Shown: positions 35,850 through 47,619, counted from the first letter of the stretch. The stretch: DNA of 64,000 nucleotides from Mycobacterium intracellulare ATCC 13950 (GCF_000277125.1 NC_016946.1:3844001-3908000), one strand, 5' to 3'. A program made the numbers and translations. Notes: generated by a model from the letters alone, not told the origin.

Positions 35850-37086
35850 AGACCCGGTCGCGACGGCATCCCAGCACGAACAGGAACTGGCGGCGCTCGA
35901 GCTGATCGAGCATCCCACCGTCAAGGCCGCGTACCGGACCGTTGCCGAAACCTGGCTGGGCCGCGCCAAGGCGTCCGACGCGATGCGCGAACGGTTCGAC
36001 GACGCGTTCGCCGAGGTGATGTTCTCGGCGGCGATGTGGTCGTCCAACCAGGACAAGCTGCGACCCAAGGTCAGCTGCATCACCCGGCTCGCCCACCCCG
36101 TAAACGGCCGCCGGATCCCCGGATCGCGGTGGGGCATCGACAATCCCGACAGCGTGTACCGGGTGATCCCCATCTCCGGGGACGAGCGCTACGAGATCCA
36201 CGGCCGGGTCGGCGAACACCGGATGACCGAGAACTACTTCACCCTCTGGGATGCGAACATGGGCACCGTCGACGTGCTCAACGGCCGCACCATGAGGGTC
36301 GACTCCGACGGCAGCTTCACCATCACCGTCGACTCCGAACCCGCCAACGGTCGGCCCAATCACGTGCGGAGCACCCCGGCGGCACACGAGTTCTACATTC
36401 GAGACGTGCTGCTGGACTGGGGCCGCGACGACCCCAATCACCTTGAGGTGCAACGGCTTGGCGCCCCGGCGTCAACACCGGCACGCACCCTTGACGAGCA
36501 GGCCGAGGCCACCGCCGCGATGATGGATTACTTCGCGAACTTCACCGGCAAGCTCAGCCACGGCGTGTACAAGATGCCGGCCAACCAGTTCAACCTGGCC
36601 TGGTCGGCCGACAGGATCGGCGCCATGCGCAACCAGGTGTACGTGATGGGCCGCTTCGATCTCGGCCCCGACGAGGCGTTCGTCGTCGACCTGAATGACG
36701 GTGGCGCCGAATACTTCACCGTCCCGCTCAGCAACGTTTGGGGCACCACGCTCGAGCTCGTCGACCGCACCGGCAGCCTCAACAAGGCGCAGTCGGTCCC
36801 CAACCAGGACGGCACCTACACCTACGTGATCTCCCCCATCGACCCCGGCGTGGCCAACTGGATCGACTCCGACGGCCTGCGCGAGGCCATCCTGACCCTG
36901 CGCATGGCGGAGTTCAGCGAGGCCGGTCCGCGGGAAGACCTCGGTGCGCGGGGCCGCGTCGTCAAGCTGGACCGGCTCGACGCGGAGGTGCCACACCTGG
37001 AGCGGGTGAGCCCGCAGCAGCGGGCCGCCCAGCTCGCCGAGCGCCGCAAGGGATATCTGCGCCGCCTACCGGAAGGGACGATTTAG
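35842..37086 (+). CDS. DUF1214-domain protein
   Basis: 414 residues from ATG 35842 with CGGAGGAAC about 8 nt before. The C-terminal third has the DUF1214 pattern (VPLSNVWGTTLELVDRTGSL, DGTYTYVISPIDPGVANWID). No catalytic motif or signal peptide was recognised and the function is unknown. It is translationally coupled to the sulfotransferase gene (8-nt overlap), and an SDR gene follows after 2 bp. The same grouping of sulfotransferase, DUF1214-like and SDR genes is recalled from the M. tuberculosis Rv3529c-Rv3531c region. Confidence 0.75.
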   Translation: MPEDPVATASQHEQELAALELIEHPTVKAAYRTVAETWLGRAKASDAMRERFDDAFAEVMFSAAMWSSNQDKLRPKVSCITRLAHPVNGRRIPGSRWGIDNPDSVYRVIPISGDERYEIHGRVGEHRMTENYFTLWDANMGTVDVLNGRTMRVDSDGSFTITVDSEPANGRPNHVRSTPAAHEFYIRDVLLDWGRDDPNHLEVQRLGAPASTPARTLDEQAEATAAMMDYFANFTGKLSHGVYKMPANQFNLAWSADRIGAMRNQVYVMGRFDLGPDEAFVVDLNDGGAEYFTVPLSNVWGTTLELVDRTGSLNKAQSVPNQDGTYTYVISPIDPGVANWIDSDGLREAILTLRMAEFSEAGPREDLGARGRVVKLDRLDAEVPHLERVSPQQRAAQLAERRKGYLRRLPEGTI

Positions 37087-37088
37087 GC

Positions 37089-37919
37089 ATGGCTCGCTGG
37101 CTGATCACGGGATGCTCCACCGGCTTCGGACGCGAAATCGCCCGCGCCGCACTGGAAGCCGGCCACAGCGTGGTGGTGACGGCGCGGCGCGCCGAGGCGG
37201 TGCAGGACCTCGCCGACGAGTTCGGCGACCGGGCGCTGGCCGTCGCGCTCGACGTGACCGACACCGGCCAGGTCGCGGCCGCGGTGGCGGCGGCCGACGA
37301 GGCCTTCGGCGGAATCGATGTGCTGGTCAACAACGCCGGACACGGCTACCTGTCCGCGGTGGAAGAGGGTGAGGACGCCGAGGTCCGAAAGCTGTTCGAC
37401 GTGAACTACTTCGGCGCCGTCGACATGATCAAGGCGGTGCTGCCGGCCATGCGCGCCCGCGGATCGGGCCACATCATCAACATCTCCTCGATGACCGGCC
37501 TGGTGGCCAACCCGCCCAACGCCTACTATTCGTCGACCAAGTTCGCGCTGGAGGCGCTCACCGAGGCGCTCGCCACCGAGGTCCGCCCCCTGGGCATCAA
37601 GGTGACCGCCGTCGAACCCGGCGCGTTCCGCACCGATTGGGCGACAAGGTCGATGAAGGAATCCGGCGCCCCGATCACCGATTACGCCGACGTGGCGGCG
37701 CGCAAGGACCTGATCAAGCAGTTCGCCGATCACCTGCCCGGCGACCCGCGCAAGGTGGCCGAGGCGGTGCTGATGCTCGCCAAGCTCGACGACCCCCCGC
37801 TGCGCTTGCTGCTGGGCCGCGACGTGCTCAAGGCCATGCGGGACAAGATCGCCGCGTTGTCGGCGTCGATCGACGAATGGGAAGCCGTCACCAAGGACGT
37901 CAACTTCCCGGCCTCGTGA
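37089..37919 (+). CDS. Short-chain dehydrogenase/reductase
   Basis: 276 residues from ATG 37089. Motifs: TGCSTGFG at 7-14, NNAGHGY, the catalytic S in NISSMTG and Y-K in AYYSSTKFALE. The PGAFRTDW segment resembles classical SDRs of the 17-beta-hydroxysteroid dehydrogenase-like group; NADP preference is likely from the basic TARRAEAV segment. Third gene of the plus-strand unit, converging with the quinone reductase gene 10 bp away. Confidence 0.87.
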   Translation: MARWLITGCSTGFGREIARAALEAGHSVVVTARRAEAVQDLADEFGDRALAVALDVTDTGQVAAAVAAADEAFGGIDVLVNNAGHGYLSAVEEGEDAEVRKLFDVNYFGAVDMIKAVLPAMRARGSGHIINISSMTGLVANPPNAYYSSTKFALEALTEALATEVRPLGIKVTAVEPGAFRTDWATRSMKESGAPITDYADVAARKDLIKQFADHLPGDPRKVAEAVLMLAKLDDPPLRLLLGRDVLKAMRDKIAALSASIDEWEAVTKDVNFPAS

Positions 37920-37929
37920 CGCCGAGCCG

Positions 37930-38859
37930 TCAATCCCGCACGACCAGGACCGTCTTGCCGGCGCGGCCGCCCCGCTCCCGGCTTTCGAACGCTTCCCGGC
38001 CCTCGTCGAGCGGGAACGTCTGGGCGATCGCGACGTGCAACCGGTCGCTGTCGACGAGCGCGGCGAGCTCGGCGAGCTGATCCCGATTCGGTGTGACGAT
38101 GAAGAAGGTTGCGCTGACGCCGAATTCGTCGGCCCGGCCGTCCGGCGGCGGTGCCGACAACGTCACCAGCCGGCCGCCGCGGCGCAGCACGCCGTAGGAC
38201 CTTTCCAGCGTCTGCCCGCCGACGGTGTCGACGACGACGTCGTAGGCGGCGCCGGCCTCGTCGAATGCCTCGGTGCGCGTGTCGATCACCCGCTGCGCGC
38301 CGCAGCCGCGAAGAAGATTCGCGGTGTCGCTGCGCACGGTCGCGGTCACCCGCGCACCCAGCAGGGCGGCCAACTGAACGGTCAACAGGCCCACCCCGCC
38401 GGCGCCTCCGTGCACCAGCACGCTCTCCTTTGGCTGCACCGCGGCGTGATCGACCAGTGCCTGCAGCGCGGTCAGGCCGGCCAGCGGGAGCGCGGCGGCG
38501 ACGACGTGGGAGACCGTCGACGGTTTGGCGGCCAGATCGGCCGCGGGCACGGCGACGAAATCGGCGGCCGCGCCGTCGCGGTCGAACGCGATCAGTCCGT
38601 AGACCTCGTCGCCGGGCACGAAATCCGTGACGTCGTCGGCCACCGCGGACACCACACCGGAGACCTCGTGGGACGGGATGACGGGGGTTCGGCTGACGCC
38701 GTCGCGGGTCCACGTCTCCTCCCATGTCAGCTCGTCGAAGGTGATGGCGGCCGCGTGCACGGCCACCAAGGCTTCCCCGGCAGCCGCGACCGGCACGGGC
38801 GCCCGCTCGATCACCAGCTGCTCCGGTCCGCCGCGCCGGTTCGCCCGTAGCGCGGTCAT
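37930..38859 (-). CDS. Zinc-independent MDR quinone oxidoreductase
   Basis: 309 residues from ATG 38859. GroES-like N-terminal domain (VIPSHEVSGVVSAV) and a Rossmann domain with HGGAGGVGLLTVQLA. The zinc-binding cysteines of alcohol dehydrogenases are absent, placing it with NADPH:quinone reductases/enoyl reductases of the MDR family. It closes the accessory cluster, starting 5 bp after the ung stop on the same strand. Confidence 0.85.
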   Translation of the reverse strand: MTALRANRRGGPEQLVIERAPVPVAAAGEALVAVHAAAITFDELTWEETWTRDGVSRTPVIPSHEVSGVVSAVADDVTDFVPGDEVYGLIAFDRDGAAADFVAVPAADLAAKPSTVSHVVAAALPLAGLTALQALVDHAAVQPKESVLVHGGAGGVGLLTVQLAALLGARVTATVRSDTANLLRGCGAQRVIDTRTEAFDEAGAAYDVVVDTVGGQTLERSYGVLRRGGRLVTLSAPPPDGRADEFGVSATFFIVTPNRDQLAELAALVDSDRLHVAIAQTFPLDEGREAFESRERGGRAGKTVLVVRD

Positions 38860-38864
38860 CTCGT

Positions 38865-39548
38865 TCAGGGCAGCCGCCAATCGATCGCGTCCGCGCCCAT
38901 TCCGGCCAGCAGTTCGTTGGCACGGCTGAACGGGCGGGAGCCGAAGAACCCCCGCGACGCCGACAGCGGCGAGGGGTGCGGTGACTCGATGGCCACGCAA
39001 TTGCCTTGGGCGAGAATCGGTTTGAGCGTCGAGGCGTCGCGGCCCCACAGGATCGCCACCAGCGGCAGCGAGCGCGCGGTCAGCGCCCGGATGGCGCATT
39101 CGGTCACCGTTTCCCAGCCCTTGCCCCGGTGCGACGCCGGATTGCTGGGTCGCACGGTGAGCACCCTGTTCAACAGCAGCACACCGCGCTGCGCCCAGGG
39201 CGTCAGGTCACCGCACGACGGCGGGGGGTGGCCCAGGTCGGTCGTGTACTCCTGAAAGATGTTGGCCAGGCTGCGCGGCAGCGGCCGCACCTCGGGGGCC
39301 ACCGAAAAGCTCAGCCCCACAGCGTGTCCGGGCGTCGGGTAGGGGTCCTGCCCGACGATCAGCACCCGGACCTGGTCGAACGGATAGGTGAAGGCGCGCA
39401 ACACATTCGGGCCGGCGGGCAGATACCTGCGCCCGGCCGCGATCTCGTCCCGCAGGAACTGCCCCATCTGGGCGACCTGCCCGGCCACGGGTTGCAGCGC
39501 GTTCGCCCAGCCCGGCTCGACCAATTCGCTCAGCGGGCGCGCCGTCAT
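38865..39548 (-). CDS. ung: Uracil-DNA glycosylase
   Basis: 227 residues of family-1 UDG. The catalytic-water loop [17 protein letters not shown] is near 66-82, and the Leu intercalation loop [11 protein letters not shown] with the catalytic histidine is near 190. It removes uracil from DNA. thiL lies upstream on the same strand, as M. tuberculosis Rv2977c-Rv2976c. Confidence 0.97.
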   Translation of the reverse strand: MTARPLSELVEPGWANALQPVAGQVAQMGQFLRDEIAAGRRYLPAGPNVLRAFTYPFDQVRVLIVGQDPYPTPGHAVGLSFSVAPEVRPLPRSLANIFQEYTTDLGHPPPSCGDLTPWAQRGVLLLNRVLTVRPSNPASHRGKGWETVTECAIRALTARSLPLVAILWGRDASTLKPILAQGNCVAIESPHPSPLSASRGFFGSRPFSRANELLAGMGADAIDWRLP

Positions 39549-39589
39549 CGTCGGCCCTTCGCGATCGGGTAAACGGTCACCGCGTCACC

Positions 39590-40546
39590 CTAGTACGACT
39601 GCCAGCCGGCGTGGCCGCTCCACTCCTGATCGTCGACGAGCACCCGGGCCGGCCCGTCGAGCACCCGCCCGATGATGCGCCATCCGGCCGGCGCGGGTCC
39701 GGCGAAACATGCCACCAGGGCGTGGTCTTCGCCGCCCCCCAACACCCACGGCCAGGGATCGGCGCCTGCGGCGGCGGCCGCCGCGGCGAGCGCGTCGCGG
39801 TCGGCGGCCAGCGCCGCCGTGGACAGGTCGATGCCCACCCCCGACGCGTCGGCCACATGCCGCAGGTCGGCGATCAGGCCGTCGGAGACGTCGATCATCG
39901 CCTGCGCTCCCCCGGCGGCGGCGACCGCACCCTGACCGTACGGCGGCTCGGGCACCACATGCCGGCGCCGCAGCTCCTCGAAACCGCCGATACCGGTGTG
40001 CCACAGGGCGAATCCCGCGGCCGAACGGCCCAGGTCGCCGGCGACAGCGACCAGCGAACCCGGCGTTGCGCCCGATCGCCGCACCGGCTCGCGGCCGCCG
40101 AGATCGCCGAGCACCGTCACCGAGATCACCCACTGCGGGCAGCTGACCAGGTCGCCGCCGGCGATGCCGGCCCCGACCCGTTGCGCCTCGTCCCACATCC
40201 CGTCGACGAGCGCGTCCACCGCGGCCGCCGGCGTCTCACCGGGCGCGCCGAAGGCGACGACGAACGCCGTGGGCCGCGCGCCCATCGCCTCGATGTCCGC
40301 GGCGTTCTGGGCGATCGCCTTGCGGCCGATGTCGTGCGGCGTCGACCAGTCCAGCCGGAAGTGCCGGTCCTGCACCAGCATGTCGGTCGACACCACGGCG
40401 CGGCCATCGCCGGCCGCCACCAGCGCCGCGTCGTCACCCGGCCCGAGCACCACAGCGGCGGGCTGGCGGCGACCGGCCACCAGGCGGTCGATCACGGCGA
40501 ATTCGCCGAGTTGCCGCAGCGTCGATTCGTCCCGCACGCCACCCAC
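39590..40546 (-). CDS. thiL: Thiamine-monophosphate kinase
   Basis: About 318 residues from GTG 40546; GTG 40537 is an alternative. The PurM/ThiL fold is shown by LGPGDDAALV, the metal aspartates in VVSTDMLVQDRHF, GRKAIAQNAADIEAMGA and ISGGD-like AGIAGGDL, and the C-terminal LGGGEDHALVA. It makes thiamine diphosphate, the cofactor for the ThDP enzymes IlvB and 19352-21061 in this window. Confidence 0.93.
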   Translation of the reverse strand: MGGVRDESTLRQLGEFAVIDRLVAGRRQPAAVVLGPGDDAALVAAGDGRAVVSTDMLVQDRHFRLDWSTPHDIGRKAIAQNAADIEAMGARPTAFVVAFGAPGETPAAAVDALVDGMWDEAQRVGAGIAGGDLVSCPQWVISVTVLGDLGGREPVRRSGATPGSLVAVAGDLGRSAAGFALWHTGIGGFEELRRRHVVPEPPYGQGAVAAAGGAQAMIDVSDGLIADLRHVADASGVGIDLSTAALAADRDALAAAAAAAGADPWPWVLGGGEDHALVACFAGPAPAGWRIIGRVLDGPARVLVDDQEWSGHAGWQSY

Positions 40547-40606
40547 GATAATTGGCCATCGGGGTGAGCTGAGGCGATAGTGATGTGGGGACAGGAGGTG
40601 CGGGCG

Positions 40607-41167
40607 GTGGCAACCGAATCGGACGCCGACGGCGGGCCGCCGCGCGCGGTGATCATCGTCGCGGTGGCGCTGGCCGTCACGACCATCGGGGTGATCCTGG
40701 CGATCGCGGCCACCCGTGAGGCGCCCCCGCAGCCGGTCGCCGTCGCGGGCGTCCCGGCGCCGCAGGCCGACAGCCCCGCGTGCCGGGCGCTGATGGACGC
40801 GCTGCCGCAGCGCCTGGGTGACTACCAGCGGGCGGCGCTCGAGCAGCCGGAACCGGTGGGCGCGGCGGCATGGCGCTCCGGGCGGGGCGCCGACCCCGTC
40901 GTGCTGCGCTGCGGCCTGGACCGCCCGGGCGAGTTCGTCGTCGGCTCCCCGATCCAGGTGGTCGACCGGGTGCAGTGGTTCCAGGTGCGCTCCGACCAGC
41001 AATCCGCCGGTGACGCCGGCAGATCCACCTGGTACGCGGTGGATCGCGGTGTCTACGTGGCGCTCACGCTGCCCACCGGGTCGGGCCCGGCGCCCATCCA
41101 GCGCCTGTCGGAGGTAATCGCGCAGCGCATCCCGGCCGGGCCCATCAGCCCCGGGCCGGCGCGCTAG
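40607..41167 (+). CDS. DUF3515 secreted protein
   Basis: 186 residues from GTG 40607, 8 nt after AGGAGG. One N-terminal hydrophobic segment (AVIIVAVALAVTTIGVILAIA) is followed by an exported domain with conserved cysteines in SPACRAL and LRCGLDRP and the pattern TWYAVDRGVYVALTLP. The DUF3515 function is unknown. It corresponds to M. tuberculosis Rv2980. The TAG stop abuts the ddlA stop inside a palindrome. Confidence 0.84.
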   Translation: MATESDADGGPPRAVIIVAVALAVTTIGVILAIAATREAPPQPVAVAGVPAPQADSPACRALMDALPQRLGDYQRAALEQPEPVGAAAWRSGRGADPVVLRCGLDRPGEFVVGSPIQVVDRVQWFQVRSDQQSAGDAGRSTWYAVDRGVYVALTLPTGSGPAPIQRLSEVIAQRIPAGPISPGPAR

Positions 41168-41174
41168 CTAGCGC
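41161..41174. repeat. Perfect palindrome over two convergent stop codons
   Basis: GCGCTAGCTAGCGC contains both stops (DUF3515 TAG 41165-41167; ddlA, minus strand, 41168-41170). It holds two overlapping NCTAGN sites, the target type of the IS481 element in this window. Confidence 0.6.
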
Positions 41175-42313
41175 AGGCCCACCCCGCGGGCCAGCGCCGT
41201 CTCGACCATCGTCGCCAGCAGGGTCGGGTAGTCCACGCCGCTGGCCGCCCACATCCGCGGGTACATCGAGATCGTGGTGAACCCCGGCATCGTGTTGATC
41301 TCGTTGAGCACCGGCCCGTCCTCGGTGAGGAAGAAATCCACCCGCGCCAGACCCTGGCAGTCGATGGCCTTGAAGGCGCGGACCGCCAATTGGCGCACTG
41401 TGTCGGCGATTTCGTCGTCGACCTTTGCGGGCACGTCCAATTCGGCTGCGTCGTCAAGGTATTTGGTGGCGAAGTCGTAGAACGAATCCTCGCGGCCCCG
41501 CACGCCTGCCACCCGGATCTCGCCGAGCGCGCTGGCTTCGACTGTGCCGTCGGGCATTTCGAGCACACCGCACTCCAGCTCGCGGCCGACGATCGCGGCC
41601 TCGACGATGACTTTGGGATCGTGGCGGCGCGCCGCGGCGACGGCGGCGTCCAGCTGGTCCCAGCTCGCTACCCGGCTCACACCGATCGAGGAACCTCCCC
41701 GGGCGGGTTTGACGAACACCGGCAGCCCCAGCCGCTGGCACTCCTCGGGCCGCAGCCGCGCGCGCGAGGGGCGCAGCACCGCGTAGTCGCCGACCGGCAA
41801 TCCCTCGGCGGCGAACAGCTTCTTGGTGAACTCCTTGTCCATGCCGGCGGCGCTGGCCAGCACACCGGCGCCCACATACGGCACGCCGGCGAGTTCGAGC
41901 AGACCCTGGATGGTGCCGTCCTCGCCGTAGGGGCCGTGCAGCACGGGGAACACCACGTCGACGGACGCCAACACCTCACCGGCGCCGGGCGGCAGGGCGA
42001 CCAATTGGCCGCCGCGCCGCGGATCGGCCGGCAGCGCCAGTTCGGTTCCCGACTCGGCGGTGACTTCGGGCAGCCGCCGGTCGGTGATCGCCAGCGCGGC
42101 CGGGTCGCCGTCGGTGAGCACCCAGGAACCTTCCGGGGTGATGCCGATCGCGACCACCTCGAAACGCTCGGGGTCGAGGTTGCGCAGAATGCTGCCCGCC
42201 GAGACGCACGAGATGGCGTGCTCGTTGCTGCGCCCCCCGAAGACGACGGCCACGCGCGCCCGCTCGCCGCCCCCCGAGCCGGGGTGCGGCGTCGACCGAT
42301 CGCTGGCATTCAC
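41168..42313 (-). CDS. ddlA: D-alanine--D-alanine ligase
   Basis: 381 residues from GTG 42313. The N-terminal glycine-rich [20 protein letters not shown] block and ATP-grasp elements are present: the [23 protein letters not shown] motif, [14 protein letters not shown] and [20 protein letters not shown]. It forms the D-Ala-D-Ala dipeptide of peptidoglycan and is the target of D-cycloserine. gpsA lies 31 bp upstream in the same orientation. Confidence 0.97.
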   Translation of the reverse strand: MNASDRSTPHPGSGGGERARVAVVFGGRSNEHAISCVSAGSILRNLDPERFEVVAIGITPEGSWVLTDGDPAALAITDRRLPEVTAESGTELALPADPRRGGQLVALPPGAGEVLASVDVVFPVLHGPYGEDGTIQGLLELAGVPYVGAGVLASAAGMDKEFTKKLFAAEGLPVGDYAVLRPSRARLRPEECQRLGLPVFVKPARGGSSIGVSRVASWDQLDAAVAAARRHDPKVIVEAAIVGRELECGVLEMPDGTVEASALGEIRVAGVRGREDSFYDFATKYLDDAAELDVPAKVDDEIADTVRQLAVRAFKAIDCQGLARVDFFLTEDGPVLNEINTMPGFTTISMYPRMWAASGVDYPTLLATMVETALARGVGLR

Positions 42314-42344
42314 AATCTCAAGAGGCTACCGGGTAGGTGGGGTC

Positions 42345-43388
42345 TCACTCGGGCTTGGTGCGACGGCCCAACAGCAGCGCCATCGCCTCATCGACCGACA
42401 GCCCCTTGTGGCAGACCCGGTGCACGGCATCGGTGAGCGGCATTTCGACGTCGTAACTGGCCGCCAGCGCCAGCACCGACTCGCAGGACGTCACACCCTC
42501 GACGACGTGCCCGTCGCCGCCGTCGGGCGTGCCGGAAAGAATCGACTCGACGGTTGCTCCGCGGCCGAGCCGTTCACCGAACGACCGGTTGCGCGAATGC
42601 GGGGAGCTGCACGTGGCCACCAGGTCGCCCACGCCGGCGAGCCCGGCCAGCGTCGCGCCCTTGGCGCCCAGCGCGATCCCCAGCCGCATGATCTCGGCCA
42701 GGCCCCGGGTGATGATCGCCGCCGCGGTGTTTTCGCCGAGCCCCACGCCGGCGGCCATCCCGCAGGCGAGCGCGATCACGTTCTTGCACGCCCCGCCGAT
42801 CTCGGTGCCCACCACATCACTGTTGGTGTAGGGGCGAAAGTATCCGCTGTTCAGCATGCGCTGCAGGGCGACGGCCCGGCCCGAGTCGCCGGAGGCGACC
42901 ACGGTCGCGGCCGGCTGGCATCCGGCGATCTCGCTGGCCAGGTTCGGCCCCGAGATCACCGCGACGTGAGCGGGGTCGACGCCGGTCACCGCGACGATCA
43001 CCTGGCTCATCCGCATCAGGGTGCCCAGCTCGATGCCCTTGGCCAGGCTGACCAGGGTCGCGCCCTCGCGCAGCAGCGGCGTCCAGCGCTCGAGGTTGCT
43101 CCGCATCGTCTGCGCCGGCACGCCGAGCAGCACCGTGGACGCGTTCTGGAGCGCCTCGGCGGCGTCGGCGGTGGCGCGGATGCCCGGCGGCAGCGACGTG
43201 CCGGGCAGATAGTCCGGGTTCGATCGGGTGGCGTTGATCCGCTCGGCGAGCTCCGGCCTGCGGGCCCACAACGTGACCTGTGTTTCCGGCCCGCCCGCCT
43301 CGACGAGCACCTTCGCCAGCGCCGTGCCCCACGCCCCGGCGCCCATGACCGTGACGGCGCCGGTCGAACCGGCATGCGTGCTGGTCAT
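42345..43388 (-). CDS. gpsA: Glycerol-3-phosphate dehydrogenase [NAD(P)+]
   Basis: 347 residues. The Rossmann motif [15 protein letters not shown] is at 14-28. The substrate domain is marked by [20 protein letters not shown] and the catalytic lysine region [13 protein letters not shown]. It makes sn-glycerol-3-phosphate for phospholipids. Upstream of ddlA. Confidence 0.97.
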   Translation of the reverse strand: MTSTHAGSTGAVTVMGAGAWGTALAKVLVEAGGPETQVTLWARRPELAERINATRSNPDYLPGTSLPPGIRATADAAEALQNASTVLLGVPAQTMRSNLERWTPLLREGATLVSLAKGIELGTLMRMSQVIVAVTGVDPAHVAVISGPNLASEIAGCQPAATVVASGDSGRAVALQRMLNSGYFRPYTNSDVVGTEIGGACKNVIALACGMAAGVGLGENTAAAIITRGLAEIMRLGIALGAKGATLAGLAGVGDLVATCSSPHSRNRSFGERLGRGATVESILSGTPDGGDGHVVEGVTSCESVLALAASYDVEMPLTDAVHRVCHKGLSVDEAMALLLGRRTKPE

Positions 43389-43537
43389 GTGTCACCCCCT
43401 GTCGTGGTCGGCGTTGCTCATGCGGCACGTGCAGCCGCTACACCCTAGATCAGCGACGGACCGGGCGTCACGCGCGCCAGCGTGTCCCGCGCGCCGGGGC
43501 CATGACGCCGGCGCGCGGGGCCGCGCTGGCAGGATGA

Positions 43538-44194
<657 letters not shown>

Positions 44195-44338
44195 TTTGCC
44201 TCACGAGCGGTCGATGTCCGGAAAGCGAACGTCGGCCCAACGGCGAATGATTCCCGTGCGCGCTGCGCCCGGTGACGGCCTGTAGTGGCGACCCGCCACG
44301 GCCGCGCTCGCGATCACCACTGGCAGCACCCGCGCGTG

Positions 44339-46537
44339 ATGAGCGATGATCGCAGGGTGACTGAAATCGAAGCTGAGGCGCGACCCGACGAGAATTTGTG
44401 GCATTCCGGCGACTCGGCCGTGGCGGCGCCCCCGGCTGCGACGCCCACCGCGATGACCGATCTGCCCGACGAGCGTTACCTCAACCGGGAACTGAGCTGG
44501 CTGGACTTCAACGCCCGCGTGCTGGCGCTGGCCGACGACAATTCGTTGCCGCTGCTGGAACGGGCGAAATTCCTGGCGATCTTCGCCTCCAACCTCGACG
44601 AGTTCTACATGGTGCGGGTCGCCGGCCTCAAGCGCCGCGACGAGATGGGCCTGTCGGTGCGCTCCGCCGACGGTCTGACGCCGCGCAAGCAGCTGGCCCT
44701 CATCGGGGAACAGACCCAGCGGATCGCGACCCGGCACGCGCGGGTGTTCCTCGATTCGGTGCGGCCCGCGCTGGCCGAGGAATGCATCCACATCGTCACG
44801 TGGGCGGACCTCGATCAGGCCGAACGCGACGAACTCTCGGCCTATTTCACCGAACAAGTCTTTCCCGTCCTGACGCCGCTGGCCGTCGACCCCGCGCACC
44901 CGTTCCCATTCGTCAGCGGGCTGAGCCTGAATCTGGCGGTCATGGTCCGCCAGCCCGAGGATGGTGGCCAGCACTTCGCGCGAGTCAAGGTGCCCAACAA
45001 CGTCGATCGCTTCGTCGAACTCGCCGCCCCCAGGTCGGGCCGGGACAGCGCCGCGGGCGAAGCCCGGTCCATCGTGCGCTATCTGCCGCTGGAAGAACTG
45101 ATCGCGGCCTTCCTTCCTCTTCTCTTCCCCGGCATGGAAATCGTGGAGCACCACGCCTTCCGCATCACCCGCAACGCCGACATGGAGGTCGAAGAAGACC
45201 GCGACGAAGACCTGCTGCAGGCCCTGGAACGCGAACTGGCGCGCCGGCGGTTCGGCCCGCCGGTGCGACTCGAGATCGCCGACGACATGACCGAGGGCAT
45301 GCTGGAATTGCTGCTGCGCGAACTCGATGTGCATCCCGGCGACGTCATCGAAGTCCCCGGCCTTTTGGATCTTTCGTCGCTGTGGCAGATCTACGACCTG
45401 GACCGCCCGGCGCTCAAGGACCCCGCGTTCGTCCCCGACACGCATCCGGCCTTCGCCGATCGCGAATCCCCCAAGAGCATCTTCGCGACGCTGCGCGAGG
45501 GCGACGTGCTGGTGCATCACCCGTATGACTCGTTCTCCACCAGCGTGCAGCGATTCATCCAGCAGGCCGCCGCCGACCCCAACGTGCTGGCGATCAAACA
45601 GACGTTGTACCGCACCTCCGGTGATTCGCCGATCGTTCGCGCGCTGATCGAAGCGGCCGAGGCCGGAAAGCAGGCCGTGGCACTGGTGGAGATCAAGGCG
45701 CGCTTCGACGAACAGGCCAACATCCGCTGGGCGCGCGCACTCGAACAGGCGGGCGTGCACGTGGTTTACGGACTCGTCGGGCTCAAGACGCACTGCAAGA
45801 CCTGTTTGGTGGTGCGTCGCGAAGGCTCGGCGATCCGGCGCTACTGCCACATCGGAACGGGCAACTACAACAGCAAGACCGCCCGTCTCTATGAGGATGT
45901 CGGCCTGCTGACCGCGGCCCCCGACATCGGCGCCGACCTCACCGATTTGTTCAATTCGCTTACCGGCTATTCGCGTAAGGTCTCCTACCGCAATCTGCTG
46001 GTGGCGCCGCACGGAATTCGCACCGGGATCATCGAACGCGTCGAACGTGAGATCGCGGCGCACCGCGAACGCGGGGACGGGCGAATTCGTCTCAAGATGA
46101 ATGCGCTGGTGGACGAGCAGGTCATCGATGCGCTGTACCGGGCGTCGCAGGCCGGCGTGCGGGTCGAGGTGGTGGTGCGTGGCATCTGCGCGCTGCGCCC
46201 GGGTGCACAGGGCTACTCCGAAAACATCGTTGTGCGCTCCATTCTCGGGCGCTTCCTCGAGCACTCGCGGATCATCCATTTCCGCAACATCAACGAATTC
46301 TGGATCGGCAGCGCCGATATGATGCACCGCAACCTCGATCGCCGCGTGGAGGTGCTGGCTCAGGTCAAGGACCCCAAGCTCACCGCGCAGCTGGATGAAT
46401 TGTTCGAGTCCGCACTGGATCCGTCCACGCGCTGCTGGGAACTCGGGTCCGACGGGCAGTGGACCGCGTCGCCGCAAGAGGGCCATACGGTGCGCGACCA
46501 CCAAGTATCGTTGATGGAGCGGCATCGCAGTCCCTAG
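44339..46537 (+). CDS. ppk: Polyphosphate kinase 1
   Basis: 732 residues from ATG 44339, matching M. tuberculosis Ppk (Rv2984). The N-terminal [17 protein letters not shown] block is conserved. The phospho-accepting histidine lies in [12 protein letters not shown], followed by [19 protein letters not shown] and the C-terminal catalytic domains ending [12 protein letters not shown]. It reversibly transfers the ATP gamma-phosphate to long-chain polyphosphate. mutT1 follows on the same strand. Confidence 0.96.
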   Translation: MSDDRRVTEIEAEARPDENLWHSGDSAVAAPPAATPTAMTDLPDERYLNRELSWLDFNARVLALADDNSLPLLERAKFLAIFASNLDEFYMVRVAGLKRRDEMGLSVRSADGLTPRKQLALIGEQTQRIATRHARVFLDSVRPALAEECIHIVTWADLDQAERDELSAYFTEQVFPVLTPLAVDPAHPFPFVSGLSLNLAVMVRQPEDGGQHFARVKVPNNVDRFVELAAPRSGRDSAAGEARSIVRYLPLEELIAAFLPLLFPGMEIVEHHAFRITRNADMEVEEDRDEDLLQALERELARRRFGPPVRLEIADDMTEGMLELLLRELDVHPGDVIEVPGLLDLSSLWQIYDLDRPALKDPAFVPDTHPAFADRESPKSIFATLREGDVLVHHPYDSFSTSVQRFIQQAAADPNVLAIKQTLYRTSGDSPIVRALIEAAEAGKQAVALVEIKARFDEQANIRWARALEQAGVHVVYGLVGLKTHCKTCLVVRREGSAIRRYCHIGTGNYNSKTARLYEDVGLLTAAPDIGADLTDLFNSLTGYSRKVSYRNLLVAPHGIRTGIIERVEREIAAHRERGDGRIRLKMNALVDEQVIDALYRASQAGVRVEVVVRGICALRPGAQGYSENIVVRSILGRFLEHSRIIHFRNINEFWIGSADMMHRNLDRRVEVLAQVKDPKLTAQLDELFESALDPSTRCWELGSDGQWTASPQEGHTVRDHQVSLMERHRSP

Positions 46538-46621
46538 ACCTGTGCGGTGATTTCCGGTTGTTCCCGGGCCGCAGCGTGATTGAACGTGCGACTCTGACCG
46601 AATTGACCTGCAGGAGTTGAG

Positions 46622-47569
46622 GTGCCGCCTTCGAGCTCGTCTAGCGCCCGGCGCTCTGGAAGCCGAATCGTCCATGCCGCCGGCGCGGTCCTGTGGCGGC
46701 CGGGCGATGCCGACACCGCCGACCACGATGTCGAGATCGCCGTCATCCACCGCCCCCGCTATGACGATTGGTCACTGCCCAAAGGCAAAGTGGACCCCGG
46801 CGAGACCGCGCCCGTGGCGGCGGTGCGGGAGGTGTACGAGGAGACCGGCCAACACGCCGTCCTGGGCAGGCGGCTCAACGCGGTGAGCTATCCGATCGAC
46901 GCGGGCGTCAAAAAAGTCTCCTACTGGTCGGCGCGCGCCGTGGGCGGCGAGTTCGTTCCCGGCGACGAGGTCGACCGGTTGCTCTGGTTACCGGCGGCCG
47001 AAGCCATGCGGAAACTCGATTACGCCCAGGACCGAAAAGTGTTGCGCCACTTCAACAAAAAGCCGGCGGACACCCACACCGTGTTGGTGGTCCGGCACGC
47101 GACCGCGGGACGCAAGTCGCGCTTCTCCGGCGATGACACCAAGCGGCCGCTCGACAAACGGGGGCGCGCGCAGGCCAAGGCGCTGGTTCCCCAGCTGCTC
47201 GCCTTCGGTGCTTCGCGGGTGTATGCGGCCGACCGGGTCCGCTGTCATCAGACCGTGGAACCACTCGCCGAGGAACTCGGCTCGACCGTGCACAACGAGC
47301 CCACCCTCACCGAAGAGGCCTACGCCAAGAACGCCAAACGCGGCCGCCACCGGATGCTGGACATCGCCGGCGAGCACGGCACACCGGTTGTCTGCACGCA
47401 GGGCAAGGTGATTCCGGACCTGATTGCGTGGTGGTGTGCCCGCGATGGGGTGCGGCCGGACAAATCGCGCAATCACAAGGGCAGCACCTGGGTGCTGTCG
47501 TTGTCGGGCGGCCGGCTGGTCGCCGCCGATCACCTCGGCGGTGCGCTGGCCGCCAACGTGCGCGCCTAG
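46622..47569 (+). CDS. mutT1: MutT1, Nudix hydrolase fused to a histidine phosphatase domain
   Basis: 315 residues from GTG 46622, preceded by GCAGGAG. The Nudix domain (about 15-145) has the box [20 protein letters not shown]. The C-terminal domain (about 155-315) is histidine-phosphatase-like, with VVRHATAGR near 160. M. tuberculosis MutT1 (Rv2985) sanitises 8-oxo-dGTP. The stop faces a strong hairpin and then hupB. Confidence 0.95.
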   Translation: MPPSSSSSARRSGSRIVHAAGAVLWRPGDADTADHDVEIAVIHRPRYDDWSLPKGKVDPGETAPVAAVREVYEETGQHAVLGRRLNAVSYPIDAGVKKVSYWSARAVGGEFVPGDEVDRLLWLPAAEAMRKLDYAQDRKVLRHFNKKPADTHTVLVVRHATAGRKSRFSGDDTKRPLDKRGRAQAKALVPQLLAFGASRVYAADRVRCHQTVEPLAEELGSTVHNEPTLTEEAYAKNAKRGRHRMLDIAGEHGTPVVCTQGKVIPDLIAWWCARDGVRPDKSRNHKGSTWVLSLSGGRLVAADHLGGALAANVRA

Positions 47570-47619
47570 CGAAAGAGCGACGGCCGACCGCAGCTCGATG
47601 GCGGCGGCCCGCCGCTAGC

